From: Auriscalpium vulgare
Lineage: Eukaryota > Basidiomycota > Agaricomycetes > Russulales > Auriscalpiaceae
Assembly: GCA_019915015.1 (NCBI GenBank)
Contig: JAHBBC010000025.1
Span: forward strand, 1-64,000
DNA length: 64,000 bases
Reading direction: 5' to 3'
In this document: in pieces, positions 1-11,546 of the stretch
How positions within the stretch are numbered: position 1 is the first letter of the stretch
Layout: each line of letters starts with the position of its first letter
Notes under the pieces: model-generated
What the model was told of the DNA's origin: nothing
The model's database searches: none
Seen by the model: only the letters and a program-made list of their open reading frames with translations
Made by a program: the position numbers and the translations under genes

Positions 1-626
1 GCTAGAACGGCGCAGGGCTACCTCCTCTCATCTTGTACCCTCGCCCTCAGACAGGTCGATCTAGACTTGCATCGATACCACTACAACTCCTTGCGGCGTT
101 GTTAGTGCGTGACCTTGATACCCTCTCCCCGCATCTCGCGTGCGGGCTAGAGTGTAACATGACCGTGGTCACATGTATAGATATTCGACTAGTAGGCGGT
201 TAAATGGGGAATGGAGGGTGGCAGAGCGAGGCTCAAGTGCGCGAGGCTGTGATGAGTGTGTTTTGTGCATGTACAATTTGTGGGCCGCAGCAGGAGAAAT
301 ACATGTCGATATGTTTCCCAGCCTCAAAAAACATCCGCCTTTCATAACCCGCTCTGTGCACCTCCGATGATTCACTAGTCCAACGCAACGACGTTACCTC
401 TGTCGCCCCCTTTTTCGACCCATTTCATCCCTCATCCGAATCGCCTACACTGTCACTGCCCTGGACATACACATGCTCCTGCCCTTATCGCCCAGAATAC
501 TCTGCGACAAGTCAGCATATGAAATTACGGATTGAAATGGACAGTGCAGTATGTACCAATGTATGCTGTTTGCGTTGGTTGTGGGTTGATCACGGTGGCA
601 CGAAAGCGTACCTGAGGCGAGCGTCG

Positions 627-986
627 TCAGCAGAGCTTATGTGCCAGTACTGCGTCGATTACGGGTGGCTCACCCAAAATGACTGGCGGTTTGGGCCCTC
701 TCAGGCTCTCTGGCCCATACGACTGACGAAATTGAAAGTTGGCCAGATACGCGTCGCGTAAGATTTGATTCATCGACGCCCACGACGCCGGGTCGGCGAC
801 CGTCTGCCCTACGTAGAACTGCACCACACCATCGACTGAACACTGCTTGACATCAATGCGCTCTGCTCCGAGATTGCACAGTGCCTCCCAGGTCACACCG
901 GAGCTCACTGCGACACGTGTGATATTGCCAGATTCGTTTATCTCGAGTGTCCACCAATAGTGCGAAGGTGGGGTGTCTTGGTTCAT
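627..986 (-). CDS. Hypothetical protein, 119 aa
   Basis: Single open frame of 119 codons starting at the ATG at 986. An in-frame upstream extension exists, but this ATG begins the part that looks protein-like. The N-terminal half has an alternating hydrophobic pattern (HYWWTLEINESGNITRV) and the rest is a mixed, fairly acidic sequence ending in AVLAHKLC. No signal peptide, membrane segment or known motif is visible, and the family is not recognised. It lies alone, with no supported neighbour for 3 kb to the right. It could be one exon of a longer gene or a chance frame; I treat it as a weak candidate only. Confidence 0.3.
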   Translation of the reverse strand: MNQDTPPSHYWWTLEINESGNITRVAVSSGVTWEALCNLGAERIDVKQCSVDGVVQFYVGQTVADPASWASMNQILRDAYLANFQFRQSYGPESLRGPKPPVILGEPPVIDAVLAHKLC

Positions 987-3835
987 CGGACGAGGAGGCT
1001 GAGGGTGGTGGAAGAGGAGACGGCGACGGACTCTAACGTTTGACTGGCTTATCAGCGAATGCCCGCGCGCATTCTCCATGAGGCTGTCTTCTGCGCCGCA
1101 TATGTGCGCATCGAATGGAAGATCCGCAGCAGACTGGCCACGCGCGCATCTGCTTGGTAGTCCTGCTGACCGGTCTCGTCTCTCAAATTAGCAACGTTCC
1201 ATCGCGATCGATTAGCGCACGGTGCATAATGACGACACGGACGGACAATGCAATTGTAGGGTGCGTAGTATGTCCTACATACACTGATTGCGCTTGCTTG
1301 TAGGGCTCTTAGCCGTACGTCGGCTCGCACCCTCGATTAAGCCACATTCTCCTTTCCGCGATGCTGAACGAAAATGTATGAGCAACCGACAGTTATACGG
1401 GATTGAGATTGTGGATACCGTGGGCCACGCCAAACGCCGAGCGGCTTTCGTCCGCCACGCTTGAGCAGTGCACGTTGTGTAGCAAATCCAGAGTAACCGC
1501 ATGACAGGCACTCTCGTAGAAACATCTATAGGATAATGAGTGGAGTCCTTAGAACCGCAGCTGCGGTGACATGTGCGTACCGGGATATCGACCGAATCTG
1601 TAGCAACGATAACCACAGGTGGTGCGATAGCCGGATAAGAACAACCCGCAGCTTGGTCGGAATGGGAAAGTGAGGCAGAGCGCGCAGATGTGTCGAAGAC
1701 CACGTAGATCAGTTGGTCAAAATGTCGCGAGATGCTAACGAGTAGAGGTCTGTAGGGCTGTAAGAAACTGCCCGAGAGATTATTCGAGGAAGAAATCGTC
1801 TGTCCGAGGAGATGTCTGAGCAAGAGAGACTTACAGATAGGATATTTATTAGACAAACGTCTTCGCTGTTTACGCCGGATGATAGCGGGTAGGCGAGAGG
1901 GTGACGGTCGGCTCAACGGCGGCAGGGACAGAACCGACAGCTGAAGCGTGGGGCATGAGACGACGAGCGACAACAGGAGAAACACACAGAGCGTCCTGCA
2001 CAGAAATTTGGTATCGGACATGTTCAGTAGCCAACGGTTGTCTTGTGCATCTAGTCGAGTAGGAGTTCTTCAATCGCTGGGCGCCGGTCCGCGACGAAGG
2101 ACGACGTAACAAGAAAGCGAAGCGCGTGCAGGCTGGGAGCGAGAGTTGGGGCTCGCGGAACGCCATAGGTAATCGGGAAGAAGGTGCGGCGAATGCGCAT
2201 GAAACGCTGCGCTGATTCTGTTCACAGTATCGACGTAAAATTTATCCGCTGGCCGGGACGAACCATCACGACTCACATTCATTTGCTATACTAGCATCCA
2301 AGCTGTATGCCGGGGCATCAAATAATTTTCGACGTCAGCTAGAAGCAGGTGAGTTGAGAAGAGGGACTCGTGAGGATAAGTATTGCTGAGATGGTTCGAG
2401 TCGAGGGCGAGTCGAGTTGGAGGCTGTGTTTGCCACTGTTTGGCATCGCGCCACATCCGAGATGTTGCCGACTCTCGAGCAGACTCTCACTCTACCCCGG
2501 GCCTCCCAGCGCGCTACGTTTCCCTCCAATCTACTCACTCCCACGAGTTGACCAGGTTCTTTCCCCCAATTCCTCAAGCCTCGCGCTCGCGCTCCTGGCC
2601 ACCCATCGCCGACTGGTTTCGTCAATCTCTTCGCCTTGAGCCGTTATGATTTTCCTTCTATCCTAGGCTGCTAACGTGCGGGACCGACGACGGCGTCCAA
2701 GCCAAACAGATGCCGGGCTGGATCGCGCGCAGAGCCTCCTTCCTCTTGGCAATAACCGCGTATGCGTCTCTCTGAGTCGCACTCAATGGCCTCAGAGGAC
2801 GGTGGTCGGGACAGGGTCAGAGAGACGGAAAGATGGGGTGGTCGCGATGGTCCTTGGTGCGTGTCTCCAGTCGTCTAGACGTCTTTGTATCCATATCCTG
2901 ACCTTGCTGCGTTTCCCGCAGGCGTCTTTCTCTGTTGATTTCGTGGTCGTCCGCGAGGATGAATCACTTCCCACGGCTGCACCAGCTCACCGCGACACCC
3001 CTCCGTTGCCCAAGACCCCCGGGCCGTGCAATTGAGCTGTGAGTCATCATGCACGACTTTGAGATAGCCGACGCTCACTGCACCTGCGCAATCTGTCCGA
3101 CAGCCCAGTACGATCGTCTCCGTCTGAAATGCGAGCAGCCCCGGCCGCGCGCTGCGCCACAGCAAATACTAAACGACGACGAACCTGAAGGCCACGCACT
3201 TGCTGCTGCCGGCGACTCCCTCGTCTTCGTGCGGCTGGAGACACCCGGTTTCTGGGTGCGGATCCCGGGGCCGTGAGGTATTTTATCTGCCGCGCACGGA
3301 TGCCTGCGCAGGCTGACGGTGGCTGTCCCAGCCTGTCAACGTTCATGACAATGCTCTTCGTACAAAGTAAGTACGTGACATCAATCGTGTGTTCGATTAC
3401 CCAACACGCAGAACGTCACTCTGTCGATCACGCCCGGCCGTCCGAGCACAACTGTGTGCAGTTTTGGTATCACTGGCCTGTCCACACTCCTGGCGCGATG
3501 GGGCATTTGCTGTAGCGTGTGGATAATCCTTGCCCAATACAATGGATCAGTGCCCCGCGATGGACAGACCGTATATATTCAACGTACTTCAGCGATCTGC
3601 ATGTCCCCTCGTACGGCAGAGAGACCGGCCAGAAAGGAGAGGTGGAAACAGGATGCGGCGGTCTGCGGCCAACTTGGCGGGGGCGTCCCCGGGTAACCGG
3701 CAACTCGGGAGCCGCTCTCCTTTAATGCCGTTATCCCCGATTAGCAGACTCTGCCGACGGCCGCCAGAACGCGTCACCCACGGCCGACGACCATCTCAAC
3801 ATCCTCAAACCCACGCACGTCGAGGGGCTCTCAGG
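987..3835. other. Stretch without a supported gene
   Basis: Several open frames of 60-250 codons exist on both strands, but none has a recognisable motif, convincing splice sites or agreement with a neighbour. I see nothing supportable here apart from the start of the promoter of the gene at 3928. Confidence 0.5.
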
Positions 3836-3842
3836 TATATAA
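3836..3842 (+). promoter_or_regulatory. TATA box of the aldo/keto reductase gene
   Basis: TATATAA about 90 bp upstream of the ATG at 3928, followed by a pyrimidine-rich CTCT-containing leader as in many fungal promoters. Inferred from position and sequence only. Confidence 0.5.
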
Positions 3843-3927
3843 CGCGGGTGTTCTCGAGGCTGTCTGCTCATCTGCCTTGTCTCTCAGCATCTCTAGCTCT
3901 CTCTAGCTCACCGTTTGAAGCCGCGCG

Positions 3928-5771
3928 ATGTCTGCACTCAACGTTACCCGCCGTGTTCCCTACGGCAAGTCTCTCGCAGCCTATGCATATCGCCGCGCCC
4001 GCGCTGACAGGGGTGTTCGGTTCCAGTGCGCCTCGGCACCTCTGGGCTCAAGATCTCGCGCATCGTGCTGGGCTGCATGTCCTACGGAACACCGGACTGG
4101 CAGAAGTGGGTGCTCAGCGAGGAGGAGGGCATCGCCCACATCAAGTTCGCGTGCGTCCCCGTCGTCCTTTGCTGTCCCAGCAGCACAACTCACCTACTCA
4201 ATGGAACTAGCTATGAAAATGGTATCCAGACGTTCGACACGGCGGATGTACGTCCTTCGCGCAGCCTGCCTTTGACCCTGACGAGGCTGATGTCTCATCG
4301 TAGCTGTATTCGAGTGGACTCTCTGAGGTCGTCCTTGGCAAGGCTATCAAGCAGCTCAACCTCCCGCGCGAGGAGATCGTGATCATGACCAAAGTATGTT
4401 CGCGGCTGTCGTACCATTGCCCTACTCCCTATATTATATACCCCCGCTGACTGCCATCTAGCTCTTCTTTGTTGTCACTCGCACGCCCTCTGAGCTTTAC
4501 TACCCACCGTCCGCTAGTGAAGCCCACGGCTACGTCAACCAATTCGGACTTTCGCGCAAGCACATATTCGACGGCGTCAAGCAAAGCCTGGAGCGCCTCG
4601 GCGTGGATTACATCGATGTGCTGCAATGTGCGTTATTCTTGAGTAATCATGATCTCCTGGTTTACGTGCTGTCTGCGAGCAGGCCATCGGTTCGACGAGG
4701 ACACCCCAATCGCCGAGACGGTGAGTACATTTTTGAGGTTGTTGATCGCAAGCTGATGGATGAATACCAGATGCAAGCTCTGCACGACGTCGTCAAGGCC
4801 GGATACGTCCGCTATATCGGCATGAGCTCTTGCTGGGCGTGGCAGTGTGCGCATATATCTCACTTTTCCATCTGGCGCGCCTCTGATGCCTCCCTGTCAA
4901 ACCCCGTTTCCAGTCAGCGCGATGCAGAGTACGCTACGCCTCCCGCTCGCTCCCGTTGTCACTGCTAATCGCAGCATACGTTCTTCTTCGCAGACTACGC
5001 CCTCACGCACAACCTGACACCGTTCATATCCATGCAGAACCACTACAATCTGATCTACCGCGAGGAAGAGCGTGAGATGATGCCCACGCTCAAGGTGCGC
5101 TTCTTCACAATCACTTCCATCCTGCTCCCATGCAAATTTTCCCTGCTGCGTTTGCAGCACTTCGGTGTCGGCTCCCTGCCGTGGTCGCCTCTCGCACGCG
5201 GCGCGCTTACGCGTCCGGTCGGCGGCGGCTCTGACTCCGTGCGCGCTGGTAACGACATGTACGTCTTACGGTCTCCTCCAATTACGGCTTGCGATACGTC
5301 ATCTGACTGCTCATAGCTGGGTGAATGACTACACGAAGGAGCCTGGCAACCAGGTGGTCGTTCAGCGGTGCGTATTTCGCGCTGATGTGACGGGCAACTT
5401 GCTGACGCGGGTGGACGTATCAGCGTCGAAGAGCTCGCGAAGAAATACAACAAGAGCATGGCGCAGATCTCGCTGGCGTGGATGCTCCACAAGGACGGTG
5501 CGTCAGACTCGTTGCCCTCCTTCCGAGTTCTATCTCACAGTCGCCGATGCACTCCGTTAGTGGTGTCTGCGCCGATAGTCGGCACGACGTCACTCGAGAA
5601 GTTGACTGATCTTATCGGTGCGTCAATCTGCTCGTGTTTCATACCAATCAGAGAGGGCTTAATTATTTGGCGTCTGGGTTCGCAGCGGCGGTGGACATCA
5701 AGCTGAGCGCCGAGGAAGTGGAGTACCTGGAGGAGCCGTACAAGCCTATGGCTGTGATGGGGCACTTCTGA
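3928..5771 (+). CDS. Aldo/keto reductase, 350 aa, 14 exons
   Basis: NAD(P)H-dependent carbonyl/aldehyde reductase of the aldo/keto reductase superfamily, presumably cytosolic; the substrate cannot be told. Exons: 3928-3964, 4027-4150, 4211-4247, 4304-4393, 4462-4627, 4683-4720, 4771-4846, 4914-4928, 4994-5094, 5158-5258, 5317-5367, 5424-5497, 5561-5617, 5686-5771. Every junction keeps frame and the total is 351 codons. The catalytic tetrad is visible: Asp in QTFDTAD, Tyr in LYSSGLSE, Lys in IVIMTK and His in VLQCHRFD. Typical strand motifs follow (GYVRYIGMSS, FISMQNHYNL, PWSPLARG, SAPIVGTTS). Length and order match the fungal subgroup related to aryl-alcohol dehydrogenases. Intron 1 uses a GC-AG donor (G|GCAAGT). 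No lesions, so probably functional. No pathway partner is adjacent. Confidence 0.93.
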
Positions 5772-6594
5772 AATGTTGTATATAGCGCGAAGCTCCGGTT
5801 GTACTCACATGACACAGACTGCTGCCGCGAGAAGGTTTGTGATTTACGGAGTCAAGCAACGGCGATATGCCTGTCCCATGATGCGAGAACAAGAAGGTAT
5901 GCTCCGTACATCCAACGCGCGGCCTCTGAGTCCGCCGACAGCGTCGCGAGACCCTGCTGTGGTCAGGGTGCTAGAGGTGCGAAGGCTTTCTACGACGTCC
6001 CAGCCGCGAAGTGATCGAGGACTCGAGCTAGCGCAGCGGCGAGGAGAAGACGAATACGAGAGGCGCGATGAGTGATTCGGACTGTGTGACCCGCGACGCT
6101 CACAAGACATAGCCTCGAACTCGACAGCTTTCCACTGGCACTTATCATATAGGGATAGTACACACGGGGCAGCATACATTCAAACCACATTCAGTGTACT
6201 CAACAGACAACCCGACGCTATGCTACCATCAATGATGCGAGAGTACCCTATTCATACGTCAGTCAATCAGAGGTTTGACACTGTCGTATATCCACGCGTC
6301 CACGCAGGGGTCCAAGCCCCGAGACAAGCGTACAGCGAGAGTGACGTGTGTACCTGGACCCGTAGGTGATGATAGTCGTACGACACTCCTGTCTAAGACC
6401 TGTCAGTACCTTTCATCCACGTGCAGTAAAAGGAGGTACGCACTATCAACGCACGCCGAGCGGCACAGCCTTCGTTATACTAGACAAGTCTGAGAGGGTG
6501 AGATTCTGGCCTGCATGGACACCGATATCGTCGGCGACAGCAGCGCAGTAGACATTCGGGAGAAACACGTACGTTGCTACGCATTTCATCAACT
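5772..6594. other. Intergenic, nothing supported
   Basis: Short frames only. This is the 3' flank of the aldo/keto reductase gene and the downstream side of the minus-strand module at 6.6-6.8 kb. No repeat or RNA gene recognised. Confidence 0.5.
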
Positions 6595-6708
6595 TTATCC
6601 TGATAAACTTGGATGCGCATCGCTACATACGGATGGCAGAGTAAAGGGCCAGGATGAGGACTCGAAGCTCGAGCGGCGGGCGGAGGAGGCAGGTGCGTGC
6701 GGGGACAT
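6595..6708 (-). CDS. Short first-exon ORF of the small-ORF module, copy 1
   Basis: 37-codon frame starting at the ATG about 50 bp downstream of a strong TATA box. It begins MSPHAPASSARR and corresponds by position and leader sequence to the ORFs at 17809 and 21250, although the coding part has diverged and lost the hydrophobic core. GTATGT, a good intron donor, occurs 12 codons before the stop, so the frame may be only an exon. The product is unknown. The promoter is much better conserved than the ORF, which fits either a rapidly evolving small protein or a decaying copy. Confidence 0.35.
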   Translation of the reverse strand: MSPHAPASSARRSSFESSSWPFTLPSVCSDAHPSLSG

Positions 6709-6756
6709 GGCGGCGAGAGGAGAGAGGATTGTGAGCGGGCGGTCGCTGGCGCGTGC

Positions 6757-6798
6757 TTTATATAGGGTGCAGTGTTTGGCTCTCGAGGGGAAGCCAAA
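6757..6798 (-). promoter_or_regulatory. TTTGGC-N12-GCCAAA inverted repeat plus TATATAAA, copy 1
   Basis: On the minus strand TTTGGC (6793-6798) and GCCAAA (6775-6780) are 12 bp apart and followed 10 bp later by TATATAAA (6757-6764). The same arrangement occurs at 17.7, 21.2 and 23.3 kb. Perfect dyad arms close to a TATA box suggest a site for a dimeric DNA-binding protein; that is inference. Confidence 0.7.
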
Positions 6799-7027
6799 CA
6801 GCGCAGGGAGGCGCGTGGACGCGTTGGCGGCACGTGCTCGTGCTTGGTTCGATTTGCAAGCACGCGACGGCGGTCTCTTGCTCCGCGCAACCAACTCGCT
6901 CATGCTCCCTCTACAGCAGAACACACGACGCCTAGAAGAAGCCTGGCATAAAGGCCATGGCGATGGTCTGGTCGGGAACATTCTGGACTTGGGAGCTCTG
7001 CCTCGGTGGCGAGACCGTCCGATGGGC

Positions 7028-7110
7028 AGCGTAGGTGCGCGCATACCTGCCGTAGACCTTCTACACGACACTGATCGCACCAATTTTATGGGCCAACAGA
7101 ACGCACATGC
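7028..7110 (+). repeat. Upstream repeat block B, copy 1
   Basis: Shares GTGCGCGCATAC, ACACTGAT and a following GC-rich stretch with blocks at 15.54, 20.85 and 22.96 kb (there in opposite orientation). It lies upstream of the minus-strand small-ORF promoter, as the other blocks lie upstream of theirs, so it belongs to the same duplicated unit. Confidence 0.55.
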
Positions 7111-7723
7111 TTGTTGACACTGTGTGCCAGACGACATCGATCGTCATCACAACGCGCCTCGTCGTCTAGGCCCAATGTCAGCCATCCGTGTCGGTGTTGA
7201 GATCCTCCCAAACCTGCGTCGATGACACTGCGTAAGGATTTGACCAGCGATGCCAGGAGCAGCCGGCGTATGGATTCTCAGGACGCCGGATTTGTAAGGA
7301 GACCAGCCTGCTTGGACCGACGAGGTGCGTGCAGTATATGTGGTGTATTTTTTCCACGTCCCTCACGAGTCTCCCAGCGCCGCACCGTATACATTCGGAG
7401 TAATCATGCTTCACAATAGCACGCAATACTCCTGAGCACGAAGCCCCGAGGCCCGCGCGACCCGCACGCCTTCCCAGCGCCCATGTTTCACCATGTCATT
7501 GATACGACTGGACACCTACAACTATACGATCCGCGGCCTCGATGTGTCCTGCCTGCGCTCCACACCACACGCGGTCTCGAGCGGCGGCGCAGCTACAGCT
7601 CAATACGTCTATGTATGCAGACCGTGACGGTCTCGCTGGCATTGTAAGCTCATCCTACGAAACAACACTACTGGTTTCATACACCGGTCATTCCTCGTGC
7701 ACCGTATCCATCACTCTAGTCTC
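7111..7723. other. Intergenic, nothing supported
   Basis: No convincing frame, splice structure or repeat seen. Confidence 0.45.
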
Positions 7724-8879
7724 TTAGGCGGCGGGGTCCTTCACGCAATCCTCGGGCAGGATATGCTGGAGGGCGCGCTTCCCTTCCTCAGTCCGCCCAC
7801 CTTCCCGCCAAGCACGAATGGCATCTAGCCCGCAAACGCTTAATGTGAGCGCTGTCCGTGACATGATGAGACAAGTACTGACCCGTGATTCCTTGCAGGC
7901 GTTGCGGAAAGAACTGCATCGCATGGTCCTCCACAGTATCGAGCGCAAGATCAAAGTTCGAACCATCCACAGTATCGAGCGCAAAATCAAAGTTTGAACC
8001 TATGTGCTCTGCCAAAAGAAATGTATCGTGGGCAAGATCTGCATTCACTGTGTGCATGCCCGAGCGGGGGATCATCATCAAGGCTACAAGAAGCCCTGGG
8101 TAAGCAATGCTTCTCACGTCGAGAACACACGAAATCACGAACCTGGCTTGCATATCCCAGTAAGCCAGCACGTTTCTCTCAGTCGCTCGCAGAGTTCGTC
8201 TTCATCGGGCACGAATCCCAATATGTCCAGATTCTCCTGGCCAATATACGGGCAATTCTCGTGATCGTTGTCGCGGAGAGATACGAGGCGTATGCTGTCG
8301 TCACCCCGATGCCTCAGGACATGCCATCCATGGAACTGGCCGTCCTCGTGAAAGAAGCCGGCGCGATGCAGAGCTAGCGCACTTTCTATGATGTTCTTGC
8401 TGAGGGTCAAACGTCAGTAAAGGCACAGGCATCAGGGAAAGACGTTCAATGGCGCACCGAAGAGTAAAGGGCAACAGCTTGTAATCAACGCCGCCAATCG
8501 GCTCCCATACGTCGCTGGACTCCAAGACCAAAAGAGAGGATAGGTGGTAATATTGACGGGAAGTACCGGAAACATGCTCGAAGCGGCCGAGGTTGACTGG
8601 AATGACCGTGCCCTGCAGGTGCGCCAGCTTGGTATAGTTCGCGACTTCAGCTATCAGTTTGCCATCTCCCTCTGCCGATATTGACGCTTTGACGACAACT
8701 TTGGACGTGTTGCCATCCTCGGTTGTACGAGTTCCGAAGAAAGCGTAGTTCCCGCTCTGATTATCACTGCGAATGTCCTCCTGCAGCTCGATGGAGCACG
8801 CTGCGGCTCCCAAGTCATTGGACTGATATTGAAGAGTTTGATTTTCACCAGGGAGCGTAAGACTGAGCTGACCGGCCAT
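7724..8879 (-). CDS. Protein-kinase-like protein, probably catalytically inactive
   Basis: Belongs by general pattern to the kinase-like-fold proteins abundant in mushroom-forming fungi. Start ATG at 8879 (MAGQLSLTLPGENQ). Exon 1 runs to about 8.42 kb and has a short beta-rich N-terminal part, then a kinase N-lobe-like segment (KLAHLQGTVIPVNLGRF, SLLVLESS). Exon 2 (to 8143) has ALHRAGFFHEDGQFHGWHVL where active families have an H-x-D catalytic loop; a canonical DFD/DFE is absent (VSLRDND instead). Exon 3 is 8095-7883 and exon 4 7824-7724, ending VKDPAA. Junctions 2-3 and 3-4 keep frame. The exon 1-2 junction is unclear: the best fit needs an intron of only about 31 nt or a frameshift. Exon 3 has a 12-residue tandem duplication. 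Role unknown; loss of the metal-binding motif suggests a pseudokinase. Confidence 0.6.
7930..8001 (-). repeat. 36-bp tandem duplication inside the kinase-like gene
   Basis: Two 36-bp units (7930-7965 and 7966-8001) differing at a few bases and encoding GSNFDFALDTVD then GSNFDLALDTVE in frame. Being a multiple of three, it does not disrupt the exon. Confidence 0.85.
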
Positions 8880-9049
8880 GGAGAAGAAGAGAGGTGTTGG
8901 GGAAAGGCCAGCGACCGCAGCGTGTGAGCGCTCTAGAAAAAAAGACGGCATGCAGCGACGCGTGCCAGCAGCGTGTCTTTCCGCCACGAGGTTAGAGACG
9001 TGTAGCTTGCTTACATGCATCGGCGAGGTGAGCCGTCGCGGGCGCTCAA

Positions 9050-9300
9050 TTGCTGGGGAGCGACTGAGTGCATTCGTAAGCCTCAAGAGTATGGTTGTGT
9101 CCAGAGTCTGCAGACGAGGTTGGACGAGGGCGCATGCGCGGAGCGTTGGCCGAGCGTGCCATTGCAGGGCGAGCATGGAGAGGCGTTCCTTTTGGAGCGG
9201 TACAGCCGCCAACCGGTCAAGAGTCACGACCTCAAAGTTACTAGGCGTCGTACGGCCGGGGGATATGAGGCCGTCATGAGTCGCGGCATTGTAGTAGGCA
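9050..9300 (-). pseudogene. Remnant of a divergent F-box-like partner gene, copy 1
   Basis: A minus-strand frame carries PTLRACALVQPRLQTLD, which matches the remnant at 26.85-27.12 kb (DTLRACALVCRFWTPT) base for base over tens of nucleotides. TLRACALVC is the conserved helix of the F-box-like proteins in this window. It lies head to head with the F-box-like pseudogene at 9547. No intact start or continuous gene can be built, so it is a decayed copy. Confidence 0.5.
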
Positions 9301-9327
9301 AAGAATTTGCTTGTCGGGCTCGCGGGC

Positions 9328-9382
9328 GGGTCACGCTCCCGAGGCAACGCCGGCGAGCTCTCAACATCGCCCGCCGTCACCG
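9328..9382. promoter_or_regulatory. Shared segment between divergent copies, copy 1
   Basis: GTCACG...CCCGAGGCAACGCCGGCGAG corresponds to segments at 15971, 24108 and 27204. It lies between the head-to-head remnants, so it is the probable bidirectional promoter of the duplicated pair. This copy has lost the first TGTCAC arm. Confidence 0.5.
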
Positions 9383-9546
9383 CGTCACCTCTTCTTGTCA
9401 AAGACCGTACATCCACGAAACATTACAAAGTAACTGATGGCAAACAAGAAACTCCCAGCTAGGCTGACTTGTGCTGGATGGTATGCGATGTCTACGCGCT
9501 CGACTGTCACCGGCCCAACAGTTGACCTACACTGAAGCCGCCATCG

Positions 9547-10595
9547 CAACACGCGGCCATTGATTACCCCACCCTCCGCGCGCGTGCGCTCGTATGCTGA
9601 TCGTGGACACGTGTCGCCCAGCGTCTCCTCTTCCGCCGCGTACCGGTCCCAGAACCCTCCGCCGAATTCCTCAGGATCCCCAAACTTACCATTGACCGCC
9701 TCCTCCGCACGCTTTGCGCGGCGCCCTACCTCGCGGAAAACGTCCGCTCCATGATTTTCAGAGGGGTGATAGAGCTCGATCATTACTCTGACCTCTACTC
9801 TGAGGATCATAACGTGGCAGTGCTCGCTCTGTGCACAAACTTCGACAGTATCATTTTCCAGTACCTCGACCCCGCGTATGTCTCACGCCTCCTCACCTTG
9901 CCAGTGCGTCCCGTCTCTAATTTCGTGACCGGGGAGCCGTCTCTCGTCAATCGCATCATCAACATCTGGCCCAGTGTTCGCGTACTGGAGGCGGACTCAT
10001 CGACAATTATCCGATACACTTGCCCAGTGCAGTACACACCGTTGCCATAAACAAATCAGTCCTCACGTGGAATTACTGGTCCGGACCCGGGCCCGCTCCT
10101 CTGGCACCGGCCATGCACGACATCGAGTGGCATTCTAGAGATTGCATGGACTGCGTCCCATCCAACGTCCTCGCACGGGTGCGCACACTGCGGCTCACAG
10201 TGCCCTTTTACATCGCCCTGTCACCCGCAGTTCTCAAGGATCTGGTGGTGCTCGAGAGTCTCGTTATCAAATACCTGCCTTTCGAGGAGGATTTCATCCC
10301 ACCCGGCCTGCGGCATCTCGGATACCATTCGGACGGCAGCGACTGGGAGGGGGACCGGCTTGTGCAAACCCTCCTGGACGCCATCCGCGCGAGGCAGGAG
10401 CTGAAGCTGTTCACGGCGACGCACTGCTCGTCGAAAGCGGTGCTGGAGCGGCTTGAGAGCGTCTGTCGGGAAGTTGGCGTGGAGTTCTTGCTGTACAAGG
10501 ATCCATATTGCTTTCCTGTAAGTGGATAATCTGGTGCGCATACAATCTGGGACTGACGATGGCAACAGCATCCGCGAAATGTTGATTGGATTTGA
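9547..10595 (+). pseudogene. F-box-like/LRR-type gene, degenerate copy 1
   Basis: Homologous over nearly its whole length to the intact copy at 24502-25662: IDYPTLRARALVC, VAQRLLFRRVP, LVNRIINIWPSVRVLE, VLARVRTLRLTV, LVVLESLVIKYLP, GLRHLGYH. The last intron (10518-10568) and terminal exon (HPRNVDWI) are conserved. Lesions: the N-terminal F-box helix is missing, a TGA stands at 9598-9600 where relatives have a Lys or Arg codon, and the frame shifts near 10.02 kb. F-box proteins normally link a substrate to an SCF ubiquitin ligase; this copy cannot make the full protein. The 170-codon frame from 10020 could still yield the C-terminal repeats, but nothing shows that it does. Confidence 0.75.
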
Positions 10596-11546
10596 TGCGG
10601 ACTGGAAATTAAATATTATCATTCCATTCTGCGCATCCTTCCGTCGACATATGCCCTTCTTCTCGAAACAATTGTTGGATGATGTGACTTGTATATAGTT
10701 GTGCATAGAGCGACAATATTGGCGGACGTTCCGACAGCCGCATGCGTGTGAGTCGCTATACTCCCGCTATCTTGAATGCTTTCCATTCTCTCTACCTATA
10801 GATTACTCGTGTCAGTTATATAGAATATTTTCCTACGAGGCGCCGCAATGTGTACCTCACCGACTTGAACAGGCTCATTCTGCGCGCACACATTCGACCA
10901 TATGATCTCGGATGAACATCTTCTGTGCTCATGCGGAGCTGTGAAGAAATTGCTGTCGAGCTTGCGGGCGACGAGAACAGGTCCTGTACAGAGTAAGTCA
11001 CAATGCTCCTGCACTCGCATAATTTTATCCTGATATATCTGCAGGGATGTAAGGAGGCCATTTCCTGCGCCTGCTGCGGTTGTACGAAGGGCCTCGACTC
11101 TATTCAATACATACGAAAGCGGGGAGTGGCGAGTCCTGGGCGTCATCACGACGACGGTTAGCTCGACGGAGCCAAGAAGTGCCGTGAGCAAAAGACGGTT
11201 CTGCTACGTCACTATGAGTTCAATGCCTGCTCACCAAAGGAAGAGTGAGTGAGGAGGCCGACGCCGAGGCTAAAATAGCACGTTCTCGGCCAGTTTGACG
11301 ACGCCACTATGAGAGACTATCACCACCCCCGCTAGAGGACGCTCCAGGCCGACGCCTGCAAAACTGAAATTGCGGAAGGAGTGAATGAGTGGCGTAGTGT
11401 AAGAAGAGTTTTTGTCGCGAATTATGGAGGGGTGGAGCAAAAGACCGAGGCCTGCGAGAATGCTAGCAGCGCGTAATAGATGTGCGTGCGGCGTTATGAA
11501 TAAATGGAACGAGAGGCAAGGATGCGCAACAAAATTCCCTCCCACA
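10596..11546. other. Intergenic, nothing supported
   Basis: Between the F-box-like pseudogene and the 3' end of the GMC oxidoreductase gene. Only short frames without motifs. Confidence 0.45.

Noticed and set aside
1115..1303. Short ORF ending in CACL, considered as a mating pheromone precursor with a CaaX-like end
   Set aside because: The Cys is followed by Ala-Cys-Leu, no typical precursor features or neighbouring receptor gene, and no similar copies nearby.
2335..3035. Several 90-120-codon ORFs on both strands at 2.3-3.0 kb
   Set aside because: Mutually overlapping, no motif, no splice or start-site support.
8878..9437. Plus-strand ORFs of 130-140 codons beside the kinase-like gene
   Set aside because: They overlap the promoter of the minus-strand gene and the divergent remnant, and show no motif.
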